DNA from: Streptomyces hayashii
GTDB lineage: Bacteria; Actinomycetota; Actinomycetes; Streptomycetales; Streptomycetaceae
NCBI RefSeq assembly: GCF_024539815.1
Contig: NZ_JAHHIU010000125.1
Location: 1-41,951 of the forward strand
Direction: 5' to 3'
DNA: 41,951 nucleotides
The notes beneath the pieces were generated by a model, which did no database searches, was not told the DNA's origin, and worked only from the letters and a program-made list of their open reading frames with translations. A program made the position numbers and the translations under genes. Of this stretch, positions 25,802 through 33,063 are shown in pieces; positions within the stretch are counted from its first letter, which is position 1, and every line of letters begins with the position of its first letter.

Positions 25802-25858
25802 TCAGCGGGCCGCCGGAGGAGCGGTCCACCACCAGTTCTGGGTCGAAAGCGCGAACAT
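25802..25858 (-). CDS. trpL: trp leader peptide (18 residues, three Trp in a row)
   Basis: The short frame encodes MFALSTQNWWWTAPPAAR and stops at a TGA (25802-25804). Three consecutive Trp codons make it a sensor of charged tRNA-Trp: when tryptophan is scarce the ribosome stalls and the downstream terminator should not form, so trpEG is transcribed. A TAGGGT box (25866-25871) ends seven bases before the ATG and no Shine-Dalgarno is present, so the leader mRNA itself may begin at the AUG. The coding region is in the correct place, 138 bp before trpEG. It is too short for automatic gene finding. Confidence 0.92.
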   Translation of the reverse strand: MFALSTQNWWWTAPPAAR

Positions 25859-25890
25859 GCGCCGCACCCTACCCCATGCGCCCGGGGCCC

Positions 25891-25944
25891 ACAGGTGAGC
25901 GCTCGGGTGTCTCACCTGTCGAGCCGTGCGAAAACGACTCGACA
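25891..25944. promoter_or_regulatory. Two overlapping inverted repeats between trpL and the DAHP synthase gene
   Basis: ACAGGTGAG (25891-25899) and CTCACCTGT (25911-25919) are exact inverted repeats with an 11-bp spacer. TGTCGAG (25917-25923) and CTCGACA (25938-25944) form a second pair with a 14-bp spacer, sharing TGT with the first. They sit in the divergent promoter region, just upstream of the -10 boxes on both sides, where an operator is expected. Confidence 0.5.
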
Positions 25945-25965
25945 CGACCCCGTAATGTGGAGGTC

Positions 25966-27318
25966 GTGACCGTGAACGCTAAGACCAGCGCCAGCGCTGG
26001 CAACACCTGGCGAGACCTGCCCGCGGCGCAGCAGCCCGAGTACCCCGACACCGAGGCTCTGCGCGCAGTGATCGCGGACCTTGAGTCGTATCCGCCGCTC
26101 GTCTTCGCGGGCGAGTGCGACCAGCTGCGCGCCCGGTTGGCGGCCGTCGCCAAGGGAGAGGCGTTCCTCCTCCAGGGCGGCGACTGCGCCGAGGCTTTCG
26201 ACGCGGTGTCCGCCGACCACATCCGCAACAAGCTCAAGACGCTGCTCCAGATGGGCGCCGTGCTGACGTACGCGGCCTCCGTGCCGGTCGTCAAGGTCGG
26301 CCGGATCGCCGGCCAGTACTCCAAGCCGCGCTCCAAGGGCACGGAGACGCGCGACGGCGTGACCCTGCCGACGTACCGCGGCGACTCGGTCAACGGCTTC
26401 GACTTCGACGAGAAGTCCCGCATCCCGGACCCCGAGCGGCTGAAGCGGATGTACAACGCGTCCGCCTCCACGCTCAACCTGGTGCGCGCGTTCACCACCG
26501 GCGGCTACGCCGACCTGCGCCAGGTGCACGCCTGGAACCAGGACTTCGTGAAGTCGTCCCCGTCCGGTCAGCGCTACGAGCAGCTCGCCCGTGAGATCGA
26601 CAACGCGCTGAACTTCATGCGCGCCTGCGGGGCCGACCCGGAGGAGTTCAAGACGGTCGAGTTCTTCTCCTCGCACGAGGCGCTGCTGCTCGACTACGAG
26701 TCCGCGCTCACCCGCGTCGACTCCCGCACCGGGCGGCTGTACGACGTCTCGGCGCACATGGTGTGGGTCGGCGAGCGCACCCGTCAGCTGGACCACGCGC
26801 ACATCGAGTTCGCCTCGAAGATCCGCAACCCGATCGGCATCAAGCTCGGCCCGACGACCACGGCCGAGGAGGCGCTGCAGTACATCGAGCGTCTCGACCC
26901 CGACCGCGAGCCCGGCCGGCTGACCTTCATCGTCCGCATGGGCGCCGACAAGGTCCGCGACAAGCTGCCCGAGCTGGTCGAGAAGGTCACCGCCTCGGGC
27001 GCGACCGTGGCCTGGATCACCGACCCGATGCACGGCAACACCTACGAGGCGGCGTCGGGTCACAAGACCCGCCGCTTCGACGACGTGCTCGACGAGGTCA
27101 AGGGCTTCTTCGAGGTCCACAAGGGCCTCGGCACCCACCCGGGCGGCATCCACGTCGAGCTGACCGGCGACGACGTCACCGAGTGCGTGGGCGGCGGCGA
27201 CGAGATCTTCGTCGACGACCTCCACCAGCGCTACGAGACGGCCTGCGACCCGCGTCTGAACCGCAGCCAGTCGCTGGACCTGGCGTTCCTGGTGGCGGAG
27301 ATGTACCGCGACCAGTAA
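25966..27318 (+). CDS. aroH: Class II 3-deoxy-D-arabino-heptulosonate 7-phosphate synthase
   Basis: The 450-residue enzyme is the plant/actinobacterial class II type: TWRDLPAAQQPEYPD, LLQGGDCAEAF (metal-binding Cys), KVGRIAGQYSKPRS, YRGDSVNGF, SSHEALLLDYE, KIRNPIGIKLGP, WITDPMHGNT (His) and GGIHVELTGDDVTEC (Glu). It condenses phosphoenolpyruvate with erythrose 4-phosphate, the entry to the shikimate pathway. The GTG at 25966 gives MTVNAK; the GTG two codons later is possible. TAATGT ends seven bases before the start, overlapping a GGAGG, so the transcript may be leaderless or nearly so. It is divergent from trpL-trpEG. The Streptomyces gene is commonly called aroH; the mycobacterial one is aroG. 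Confidence 0.96.
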   Translation: MTVNAKTSASAGNTWRDLPAAQQPEYPDTEALRAVIADLESYPPLVFAGECDQLRARLAAVAKGEAFLLQGGDCAEAFDAVSADHIRNKLKTLLQMGAVLTYAASVPVVKVGRIAGQYSKPRSKGTETRDGVTLPTYRGDSVNGFDFDEKSRIPDPERLKRMYNASASTLNLVRAFTTGGYADLRQVHAWNQDFVKSSPSGQRYEQLAREIDNALNFMRACGADPEEFKTVEFFSSHEALLLDYESALTRVDSRTGRLYDVSAHMVWVGERTRQLDHAHIEFASKIRNPIGIKLGPTTTAEEALQYIERLDPDREPGRLTFIVRMGADKVRDKLPELVEKVTASGATVAWITDPMHGNTYEAASGHKTRRFDDVLDEVKGFFEVHKGLGTHPGGIHVELTGDDVTECVGGGDEIFVDDLHQRYETACDPRLNRSQSLDLAFLVAEMYRDQ

Positions 27319-27324
27319 GCACAC

Positions 27325-27380
27325 GCAAAACGGCGGTGGGGCGCGGATCACATACGATCCGCGCCCCACCGCCCTTTTGC
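27325..27380. terminator. Very strong bidirectional terminator after the DAHP synthase gene
   Basis: GGCGGTGGGGCGCGGATC (27332-27349) and GATCCGCGCCCCACCGCC (27356-27373) form a perfect 18-bp stem with loop ACATAC. GCAAAA before and TTTTGC after pair outside a single C-C mismatch and supply a T-run on each strand. Confidence 0.93.
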
Positions 27381-27397
27381 GCCCACGGGACGCCAGG

Positions 27398-27416
27398 TAA
27401 GGTTAGGGTAGCCTTA
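27398..27416 (+). promoter_or_regulatory. Iron box (IdeR/DmdR1-type operator) of the Bfd-like gene
   Basis: TAAGGTTAGGGTAGCCTTA has outer arms TAAGG/CCTTA and closely resembles the Streptomyces iron-box consensus TTAGGTTAGGCTCACCTAA. It lies 26 bp before the start codon and over the expected promoter, so the gene should be repressed when iron is plentiful. Confidence 0.85.
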
Positions 27417-27441
27417 TTGATCTCGGCGGGAGGTGAACCGC

Positions 27442-27672
27442 GTGTACGTGTGCAGCTGCTTCGGCGTGACCGAGGCGCAGGTCCAGCGGCACGTGGACGA
27501 CGGAGCGTGCACTCCCCGCCAGGTCGCCTCCGCCTGCAAGGCGGGCACCGACTGCGGCTCGTGCGTCCGTCGTATCCAGGCCATGCTGGGCAGGGGCGCC
27601 GTTCCGCGCCGAGAGCTCGCCGAGCGCGGCGGACCGGCCCTCGCCGGGTTCGAGGACGCGGCCGCGGCCTGA
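27442..27672 (+). CDS. bfd: Bacterioferritin-associated ferredoxin-like [2Fe-2S] protein
   Basis: The 76-residue protein starts MYVCSCFGVTEAQV and has the Bfd/NifU-like Cys pattern C-x-C near the start and C-x2-C in DCGSCV, which binds a [2Fe-2S] cluster. Bfd gives electrons to bacterioferritin so that stored ferric iron can leave. I chose GTG 27442, eight bases after GGGAGG; GTG 27433 would overlap that site. The iron box upstream and the bacterioferritin gene convergent 30 bp downstream support the role: it is made at low iron to mobilise the store. Confidence 0.9.
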   Translation: MYVCSCFGVTEAQVQRHVDDGACTPRQVASACKAGTDCGSCVRRIQAMLGRGAVPRRELAERGGPALAGFEDAAAA

Positions 27673-27702
27673 CTCCTGGCTTCCGGGCCGTTCCCGCCGG
27701 GG

Positions 27703-28182
27703 TCAGCTCTCCGGCTGTTCGATCAGCTGCGCGATGTACAGGGCCTCGCCGAGCTTCTCCACCAGCTCCAGCTGGGTGTCCAGGTAGTCGATGTGGTGCT
27801 CCTCGTCCGCGAGAATCGACTCGAAGATGTTCGCCGAGGTGACGTCGCCCTTCTCGCGCATCACCTTGATGCCGCGCTTGAGGCGGTCGATCGCCTCGAC
27901 CTCGACCTGCCGGTCGGCCTCGAACATCTCCTTGACCGTCTGCCCGACCCGCACGTGGAACAGCCGCTGGTAGTTCGGCAGGCCGTCCAGGAAGAGGATC
28001 CGGTCGGTGAGCACCTCGGCGTGCTTCATCTCGTCGAACGACTCGTGCCGCGTGTACTTCGCGAGCTTCGTCCAGCCGAAGTTCTCCTGCATCTTGGCGT
28101 GGAGGAAGTACTGGTTGATGGCGGTGAGCTCGCCGGTGAGCTGCTCGTTGAGGAACTCGATGACCTCGGGGTCGCCCTGCAT
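27703..28182 (-). CDS. bfr: Bacterioferritin
   Basis: The 159-residue protein matches bacterioferritin throughout: QGDPEVIEFLNEQLTGELTAINQYFLHA in pattern, with the ferroxidase Glu, FDEMKHAE with Met52 as the usual haem ligand, and ADEEHHIDYLDTQLEL with later ferroxidase residues. Twenty-four subunits form a cage that oxidises and stores iron. The ATG lies eight bases after AAGGAG; the longer in-frame start is rejected. The leader is up to about 80 bases, and a cluster of inverted TAAGT motifs lies 77-96 bp upstream. It is convergent with bfd. Confidence 0.96.
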   Translation of the reverse strand: MQGDPEVIEFLNEQLTGELTAINQYFLHAKMQENFGWTKLAKYTRHESFDEMKHAEVLTDRILFLDGLPNYQRLFHVRVGQTVKEMFEADRQVEVEAIDRLKRGIKVMREKGDVTSANIFESILADEEHHIDYLDTQLELVEKLGEALYIAQLIEQPES

Positions 28183-28258
28183 CGCAGAGGCTCCTTCCAC
28201 GTCGGGACTGCGGGGAGGTTGCCGCCGCATGATTTCACCGGCGTCGAAGATCGTCCAG

Positions 28259-28278
28259 TAAGTGCGTACTTAGTAAGT
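28259..28278. promoter_or_regulatory. Cluster of three TAAGT/ACTTA half-sites upstream of bfr
   Basis: TAAGT (28259-28263), ACTTA (28268-28272) and TAAGT (28274-28278) alternate in orientation, giving a perfect ACTTA-G-TAAGT palindrome and a second one with a four-base spacer. The stretch is strongly AT-rich. It lies between the divergent bfr and molybdopterin oxidoreductase genes and does not match the iron box. Confidence 0.5.
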
Positions 28279-28368
28279 TAGTCCATGCTTAGTGGCAGTT
28301 GCCCGATTCGGGATATGCCCGGTCATGGCTGGTCATGTGCACCGTCCCGGGTCTGTCAGGATGGAGTC

Positions 28369-29001
28369 ATGGGTCATCCGGTGGAGCGCGAATCTGGAGA
28401 AGAAGCGGTGTCCGAGCTCCCGCCGGGGCAGCGACTGCAGCGCGGCTGGCCCGTCACCCACTACGGCCCGGTGCCCAAGTTCCGGCCCGAACGCTGGGAC
28501 TTCCGGGTCTTCGGCGCCACCGCCGACAGCGAGAAGCACTCCTGGAACCACGAGGAGTTCACGGCCCTTCCGTACGCCTCCGTCGAGGCCGATCTGCACT
28601 GCGTGACGAAGTTCAGCATGCTCGGCGCCGAGTGGGGCGGGATTCCGGCCCGCACGATCCTCGACATCGCGCCGCCCGCGCCGAACGTCACCCATGTGAT
28701 GGTGTGGGCCGAGTACGGCTTCAGCTCGAACCTGCGCCTGGCCGACTTCGTCGCCGAGCGCACCATCTTCGCCACCCACAAGGACGGCGAGCTGCTCACG
28801 GCGGAACACGGCTTCCCCCTCCGGCTCGTCGTCCCGCACCTGTACGCCTGGAAGGGCCCCAAGTGGGTCCGGGGCGTCGAGTACATGACGGCCGACCGGC
28901 GCGGTTTCTGGGAGGAGCGCGGCTACCACAACGTCGGCGACCCCTGGAGAGAACAGCGTTACTCCTACCAGGAGGAGCCGGGGGACGGCCCCGAGCTCTG
29001 A
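28369..29001 (+). CDS. Molybdopterin-dependent oxidoreductase (sulfite-oxidase fold, cytoplasmic)
   Basis: The 210-residue protein consists of only the Mo-pterin domain: PVTHYGPVPKF, WDFRVFG, ADLHCVTKFSMLGAEWGGI with the expected Mo-ligating Cys, and HGFPLRLVVPHLYAWKGPKWVRGVEY. The last two motifs are typical of the YedY/sulfite oxidase superfamily. No Tat signal, haem domain or dimerisation domain is present, so it is a short cytoplasmic member. Substrate and electron partner are unknown. The ATG has CAGGAT six bases before it and a too-close GGAG, so a leaderless transcript is possible. It is divergent from bfr. Confidence 0.88.
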   Translation: MGHPVERESGEEAVSELPPGQRLQRGWPVTHYGPVPKFRPERWDFRVFGATADSEKHSWNHEEFTALPYASVEADLHCVTKFSMLGAEWGGIPARTILDIAPPAPNVTHVMVWAEYGFSSNLRLADFVAERTIFATHKDGELLTAEHGFPLRLVVPHLYAWKGPKWVRGVEYMTADRRGFWEERGYHNVGDPWREQRYSYQEEPGDGPEL

Positions 29002-29032
29002 GCCCGGGCGCTCCCGTCCGGCGACCGGCGTC

Positions 29033-29938
29033 TCAGCCGTCCCGGAGCCTCTTCAGCCGCTCCACGTCCGCGGCATGGCCCTCCTTGCCGCCGGGCGTCT
29101 CGATGATCAGCGGTACGCCCGCGGTCGCCGGGTGCGTCATCAGCGCCCGGAACGGGTCCTCGCCGATGTGGCCCGAGCCGATGCTCTCGTGCCGGTCCTT
29201 GTGCGCGCCGACCACGTCCTTGGAGTCGTTGGCGTGGATCAGCCTCAGCCGGCCCTCGCCCACCGTGTCCACCAGCAGATCGAGCGTCTGGTGCATGCCG
29301 GTCGGGCCGGTCAGGTCGTGCCCGGCCGCGAAGACGTGGCAGGTGTCGAGGCAGACGCCCAGCTTGGGATGGGCGTCCAGCGCCTCGAAGTAGGGCCCGA
29401 AGTCCCAGGTCCGCGAGCAGAGCGAGGAGCCCTGGCCGGCGGTGGACTCCAGCAGCAGGAACGGGTCGTCGTCGTGGGTGAGCTCGTCCAGCAGCGGGAG
29501 CAGATGCTCGCGCACCTGCTTCAGCGCCACCGACCGGTCGCGTCCGCCGGTCGCGCTGCCCGTGTGCACGACCACGCCCAGGGCTCCGATCGCCCGTCCG
29601 CGGCGCAGCGAGTGCCGCATCGACTCCACCGACCTCTCCACGGTCGCCTCGGTGTGCGAGCCGAAGTTGATGAGGTAGGGCGCGTGCACGTAGGCCGGGA
29701 CCGACTCCGTCGCGCACCGCTCCCGGAAGGCCTCGTCCTGACGGGGGTTCCCGACGGGCGTGGCCCAGCCGCGCGGGTTGGCGACGAACACCTGGACCGT
29801 CTCGGCCTTCAGATCGTGGGCGTACGACATGCCCACGTCGTGCAGACCGCCGGCCACGGGGACATGACTGCCCACGGGATTGCGCGCGGGGAACGGGGAG
29901 GAGGCGACGGGGGAGAGGAGGGGGGCTGCGGAACTCAC
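29033..29938 (-). CDS. nfo: Deoxyribonuclease IV (AP endonuclease, Nfo type)
   Basis: The 301-residue protein has the TIM-barrel metal ligands of endonuclease IV: GSHVPVAGG (His), HAPYLINFGS, VVHTGSATG, LLLESTAGQG (Glu), CLDTCHVFAAGHD, LIHANDSK and GSGHIGEDPF. It cuts DNA 5' to abasic sites with three zinc ions during base-excision repair. The start is GTG 29938 without a clear Shine-Dalgarno, and the first 20 residues are not conserved-looking, so a later start is possible. It lies directly downstream of the PASTA kinase gene in a different unit of the same strand, with 34 bp between. Confidence 0.92.
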   Translation of the reverse strand: MSSAAPLLSPVASSPFPARNPVGSHVPVAGGLHDVGMSYAHDLKAETVQVFVANPRGWATPVGNPRQDEAFRERCATESVPAYVHAPYLINFGSHTEATVERSVESMRHSLRRGRAIGALGVVVHTGSATGGRDRSVALKQVREHLLPLLDELTHDDDPFLLLESTAGQGSSLCSRTWDFGPYFEALDAHPKLGVCLDTCHVFAAGHDLTGPTGMHQTLDLLVDTVGEGRLRLIHANDSKDVVGAHKDRHESIGSGHIGEDPFRALMTHPATAGVPLIIETPGGKEGHAADVERLKRLRDG

Positions 29939-29972
29939 CCGTTCAGGGTGTCACGTCCGCGGGCCCCGCCCG

Positions 29973-31904
29973 TCACCGGATGGTGATCGTGATCGTGGAC
30001 CCCTTGGGCGCCGTGTCGCCGGCCTTCACGGACTGCTTCTTCACGGTGTCGCCGAAGAGCCCGAGCAGTCCTCGGTCCTCCTTGACCTCGAACCCGGACT
30101 GCTTCAGCAGCGACTTGGCGTCGTCGACGCTCGCGCCCACCACGTCCGGGACCTCGACCATCTCCGGGCCCTTGGACAGCGTCAGCGTCACGGTGCCGCC
30201 GACGGCGAGCCGGCCGCCCTGCGCGGGCGTCTGCGTCGCGACCTTCCCCTTGTCGAACTCGGAGGTCACCTGCTGCGCGGCGATCTTCACCTTCAGGCCG
30301 GCCTCCTGCAGTTCGGCCCGGGCGTCGGCCAGGTCGTCGCCGGTGACGTCGGGGACGTCGACCGGGCTGCCCTTGCTCACGACGATCGAGACCGCGGCGC
30401 CCGCGCGGCGCTGCACGCCCGCCTCGGGGTCGGTGCTGATCACCGCGCCCTGGTCGACGTCGTCGCTGAACTCCTCGGTGACCAGGCCCGGTTCCAGGCC
30501 GCCCTCCTTGAGCGACGCCTCGGCCTGCTTCAGCCGCGAACCCCGGACGTCCGGCACCTTCACCATCTCGGGGCCGTCGGAGACGGTGAGCGTCACCGCG
30601 TCGTGCTTGCGGATCCGGGCGCCGGGCTCGGGATCGGTGTCCACGACCGTGCCACGCTTGACGGTGTCGCTGTGCTGGTGCTCGACCTTGCCCACCTTCA
30701 GCCCGGCCGCCTCCAGCCGCTGCCTGGCCTCCGCCTCCTTCTGCGTCAGCACCGCCGGGACCTTGGTGAACTGACCGGAGTTGATGTACCAGACGCCCGC
30801 GCCCACGCCGACCACCAGCAGCACGGCGGTGACGAGCGCGAGCACACCGCGCCGGGGCCGTGCGAAGCGGCGCCGGGGCGGCAGGGGCGGCGGGCTCTGG
30901 AAGCGGGAGGTGCGGTGGGCCGCGGCCTCGTCGTCGTCCCCGTCGATCGGCAGCGGCCGCGGCACGGTGAGCGAGCGGGGGATCACGCTGGTGCGGTCCT
31001 CCGCGATGTCGTGCCCGGCGGAGACGGCCTGCGGGGGCAGCGCGTCCAGCTGTTCCTCGCTGAGCGCGCCGTGCGCCTCCCGCGCCTCGCCCAGCAGCGC
31101 GACGGCGTCGGGCGGCCGCAGACCGGGCGTGCGGGCGGTGGCGACGGCGACCAGCTCGTCCAGGGCGAACGGCAGGCCCGGGACGACGGCCGACGGCGGC
31201 GGGACGTCTTCATGGAGGTGCTTGTAGAGCACGATCGCGGGGGAGTCCCCGTCGTGCGGCTTCTCTCCGGTGAGCATCTCGTAGAGCACGACCCCGCAGG
31301 CGTACACGTCGACCCGGGGGTCGGCCGCGCCGGGCTGGTCGATCTGCTCGGGGGCGAGATAGGCGACGGTGCCGAGCACCGCGCCGGTGGTGCTGGTGAC
31401 GGTGTCGACGGACCGCACGAGCCCGAAGTCGGCGACCTTCACCCGCCCGTCGTCCCCTATCAGCACGTTCTCGGGCTTCATGTCCCGGTGCACGAACCCG
31501 GCCCGGTGCGCGGCGCCCAGCGCGGCGAGCACGGGCTCCAGGATGTCGAGCGCGGCCCTCGGCTGCAGCGCCCCGCGCTCCCGCAGCACGTCACGCAGCG
31601 TGCAGCCGGCGATGTACTCCATGGCGAGGTAGACGTACGACCCGTCCGCACCCTGATCGAACACCTGTACGACGTTCGGATGGGCGAGACGGGCGACGGA
31701 CTTCGCCTCCCGGATGAACCGCTCGACGAACGCGCCGTCGGCCGCGAGCGCGGGGTGCATCACCTTGAGGGCGAGCACGCGGTCGAGGCGGGTGTCCACG
31801 GCCCGGTAGACCGTGGCCATCCCGCCGACCGCGATCCGCGCCTCTACGCGATACCGGCCGTCGAGCACCTGCCCGACCAGAGGGTCCTGAAGGGTCGTGT
31901 CCAC
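29973..31904 (-). CDS. PASTA-domain Ser/Thr protein kinase (PknB/PknL-like)
   Basis: The 643-residue protein has a cytoplasmic Hanks-type kinase domain (about 17-275) with GGMATVY in the glycine loop, Lys47, HRD at 139-141 and DFG at 159-161. An acidic/proline linker follows, then one membrane helix (about 354-373) and four extracellular PASTA domains (about 380-643). PASTA domains bind muropeptides or lipid II, so the kinase should sense wall state. The GTG at 31904 gives MDTTLQDPLVG; TACACT ends seven bases before it and there is no Shine-Dalgarno, so the mRNA is likely leaderless. The catalytic residues are all intact. Gene context (Rv2175c-like protein and class II DAHP synthase nearby) resembles that of mycobacterial pknL, although PknL itself lacks PASTA repeats. 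Confidence 0.95.
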   Translation of the reverse strand: MDTTLQDPLVGQVLDGRYRVEARIAVGGMATVYRAVDTRLDRVLALKVMHPALAADGAFVERFIREAKSVARLAHPNVVQVFDQGADGSYVYLAMEYIAGCTLRDVLRERGALQPRAALDILEPVLAALGAAHRAGFVHRDMKPENVLIGDDGRVKVADFGLVRSVDTVTSTTGAVLGTVAYLAPEQIDQPGAADPRVDVYACGVVLYEMLTGEKPHDGDSPAIVLYKHLHEDVPPPSAVVPGLPFALDELVAVATARTPGLRPPDAVALLGEAREAHGALSEEQLDALPPQAVSAGHDIAEDRTSVIPRSLTVPRPLPIDGDDDEAAAHRTSRFQSPPPLPPRRRFARPRRGVLALVTAVLLVVGVGAGVWYINSGQFTKVPAVLTQKEAEARQRLEAAGLKVGKVEHQHSDTVKRGTVVDTDPEPGARIRKHDAVTLTVSDGPEMVKVPDVRGSRLKQAEASLKEGGLEPGLVTEEFSDDVDQGAVISTDPEAGVQRRAGAAVSIVVSKGSPVDVPDVTGDDLADARAELQEAGLKVKIAAQQVTSEFDKGKVATQTPAQGGRLAVGGTVTLTLSKGPEMVEVPDVVGASVDDAKSLLKQSGFEVKEDRGLLGLFGDTVKKQSVKAGDTAPKGSTITITIR

Positions 31905-32016
31905 GCACGTGAGTGTACGAGCCGCCGCTGACACCTCGCCGGTCCCGCCGGGATCGCAGCCCTACTGCAGCCGACCTGTGACGCGTGTCGCGGGACGCGG
32001 ACGTCACGGCACGCGG

Positions 32017-32811
32017 TCAGAACGCGGGCCGCTCCGGGTCCAGCGCGGCCAGGCCCGCGACGGGGGACGAGGCCTGCGCGAACCAGCGGCGCGGGATACG
32101 GCCCGCCAGCCGGGCCAGCCGGCCCGCCTCGACGCCGGCCCGCATCGCGGACGCCATCCGTTCGGGGTCCTGCGCCCGCGTCACCGCCGACGCCAGCATC
32201 ACCCCCGCACACCCCAGCTCCATCGCCAGCGCCACGTCCGACGCCGTGCCGGCGCCCGCGTCCAGGATCACCGGCACACGCGCGTGCTCCACGATCAGCT
32301 GGAAGTTGTGCGGATTGCGGATGCCCAGGCCGGAGCCGATCGGGGAGCCCAGCGGCATGACCGCGGCGCATCCGACGTCCTCCAGCCTGCGCGCCAGCAC
32401 GGGATCGTCGTTGGTGTAGGGCAGCACCGTGAAACCGTCGTCCACCAGGGTCTCCGCCGCGTCCAGCAGCTCGACCGGATCCGGCAGCAGCGTCCGCTCG
32501 TCGGCGATGACCTCCAGCTTGACCAGATCCGTCCCGAGCGCCTCCCTGGCCAGTCGCGCCGTCAGGACGGCCTCGCCGGCCGTGAAGCAGCCCGCCGTGT
32601 TCGGCAGCACCCGGATGCCCAGCCGCTCCAGCACGGACAGCACCGAGCCGTGCACCGAAGGGTCCACCCGGCGCATCGCGACCGTCGTCAGCTCGGTCCC
32701 GGACGCGACCAGCGCCCGTTCCAGCACGTCCAGACTGGGGGCGCCCCCCGTGCCCATGATCAGCCGCGAGGAGAAGGTCATGCCTCCGAGGGCGAAGGAA
32801 TCGTCGGCCAT
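32017..32811 (-). CDS. thiG: Thiazole synthase ThiG
   Basis: The 264-residue TIM-barrel enzyme has LIMGTGGAPS, TTVAMRRVD, LPNTAGCFTA, LVKLEVIAD with the Schiff-base Lys, PLGSPIGSG and DAGAGTASD, all typical of ThiG. It makes the thiazole phosphate of thiamine from deoxyxylulose 5-phosphate, dehydroglycine and the ThiS thiocarboxylate. It is the last gene of thiO-thiS-thiG; only three bases separate it from the thiS stop. Expression is under the TPP riboswitch before thiO. Confidence 0.97.
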   Translation of the reverse strand: MADDSFALGGMTFSSRLIMGTGGAPSLDVLERALVASGTELTTVAMRRVDPSVHGSVLSVLERLGIRVLPNTAGCFTAGEAVLTARLAREALGTDLVKLEVIADERTLLPDPVELLDAAETLVDDGFTVLPYTNDDPVLARRLEDVGCAAVMPLGSPIGSGLGIRNPHNFQLIVEHARVPVILDAGAGTASDVALAMELGCAGVMLASAVTRAQDPERMASAMRAGVEAGRLARLAGRIPRRWFAQASSPVAGLAALDPERPAF

Positions 32812-32814
32812 GGC

Positions 32815-33063
32815 TCAACCCCCCTGGACAGCGGTGAGGACTTCCACGCGGTCGCCGTCGCGGAGAGGCGTGGAGGGCCACTGCGCGCGCGGGACGACGG
32901 TCTCGTTGAGCGCGGCGGCCACCCCGGAGGGCGCCGGCGTCAGGGACCGCACCACGCCGTCGAGGACGGTGCCGGGAGCGAACTCCCGCCGCTCGCCGTT
33001 GACCGAGACGTTCAGTCGGGTGCTCGGGGTGCTCGGGGTGCTCGGGGTGCTCGGGGTGCTCAT
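32815..33063 (-). CDS. thiS: Sulfur-carrier protein ThiS with repeat-encoded N-terminal extension
   Basis: The 82-residue protein ends in the required Gly-Gly (VQGG), which is adenylated and converted to a thiocarboxylate, and has the beta-grasp core VSVNGERREF to VEVLTAVQGG. ThiS proteins are usually about 66 residues and begin at LNVSVNG. Here about 15 residues of Ser-Thr-Pro repeats precede this, encoded by a 9-bp minisatellite. The ATG at 33063 overlaps the thiO stop (ATGA), so translation is coupled and the extension is real unless an internal start is used; no ATG or GTG lies at LNVSVNG. Confidence 0.93.
   Translation of the reverse strand: MSTPSTPSTPSTPSTRLNVSVNGERREFAPGTVLDGVVRSLTPAPSGVAAALNETVVPRAQWPSTPLRDGDRVEVLTAVQGG
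33020..33061. repeat. 9-bp minisatellite in thiS (4.7 copies)
   Basis: GTGCTCGGG is repeated perfectly at 33020-33028, 33029-33037, 33038-33046 and 33047-33055, and GTGCTC follows to 33061. On the coding strand each unit encodes Ser-Thr-Pro, so copy-number changes keep the frame. Confidence 0.95.

Noticed and set aside
27325..27380. Possible transposon end or attachment site because of the long perfect inverted repeat
   Set aside because: Loop of six bases and T-runs on both strands directly after a stop codon identify it as a terminator.
29880..31931. Long forward open frame antisense to the PASTA kinase
   Set aside because: The reverse strand encodes an intact kinase with four PASTA domains; the forward product has no recognisable fold.
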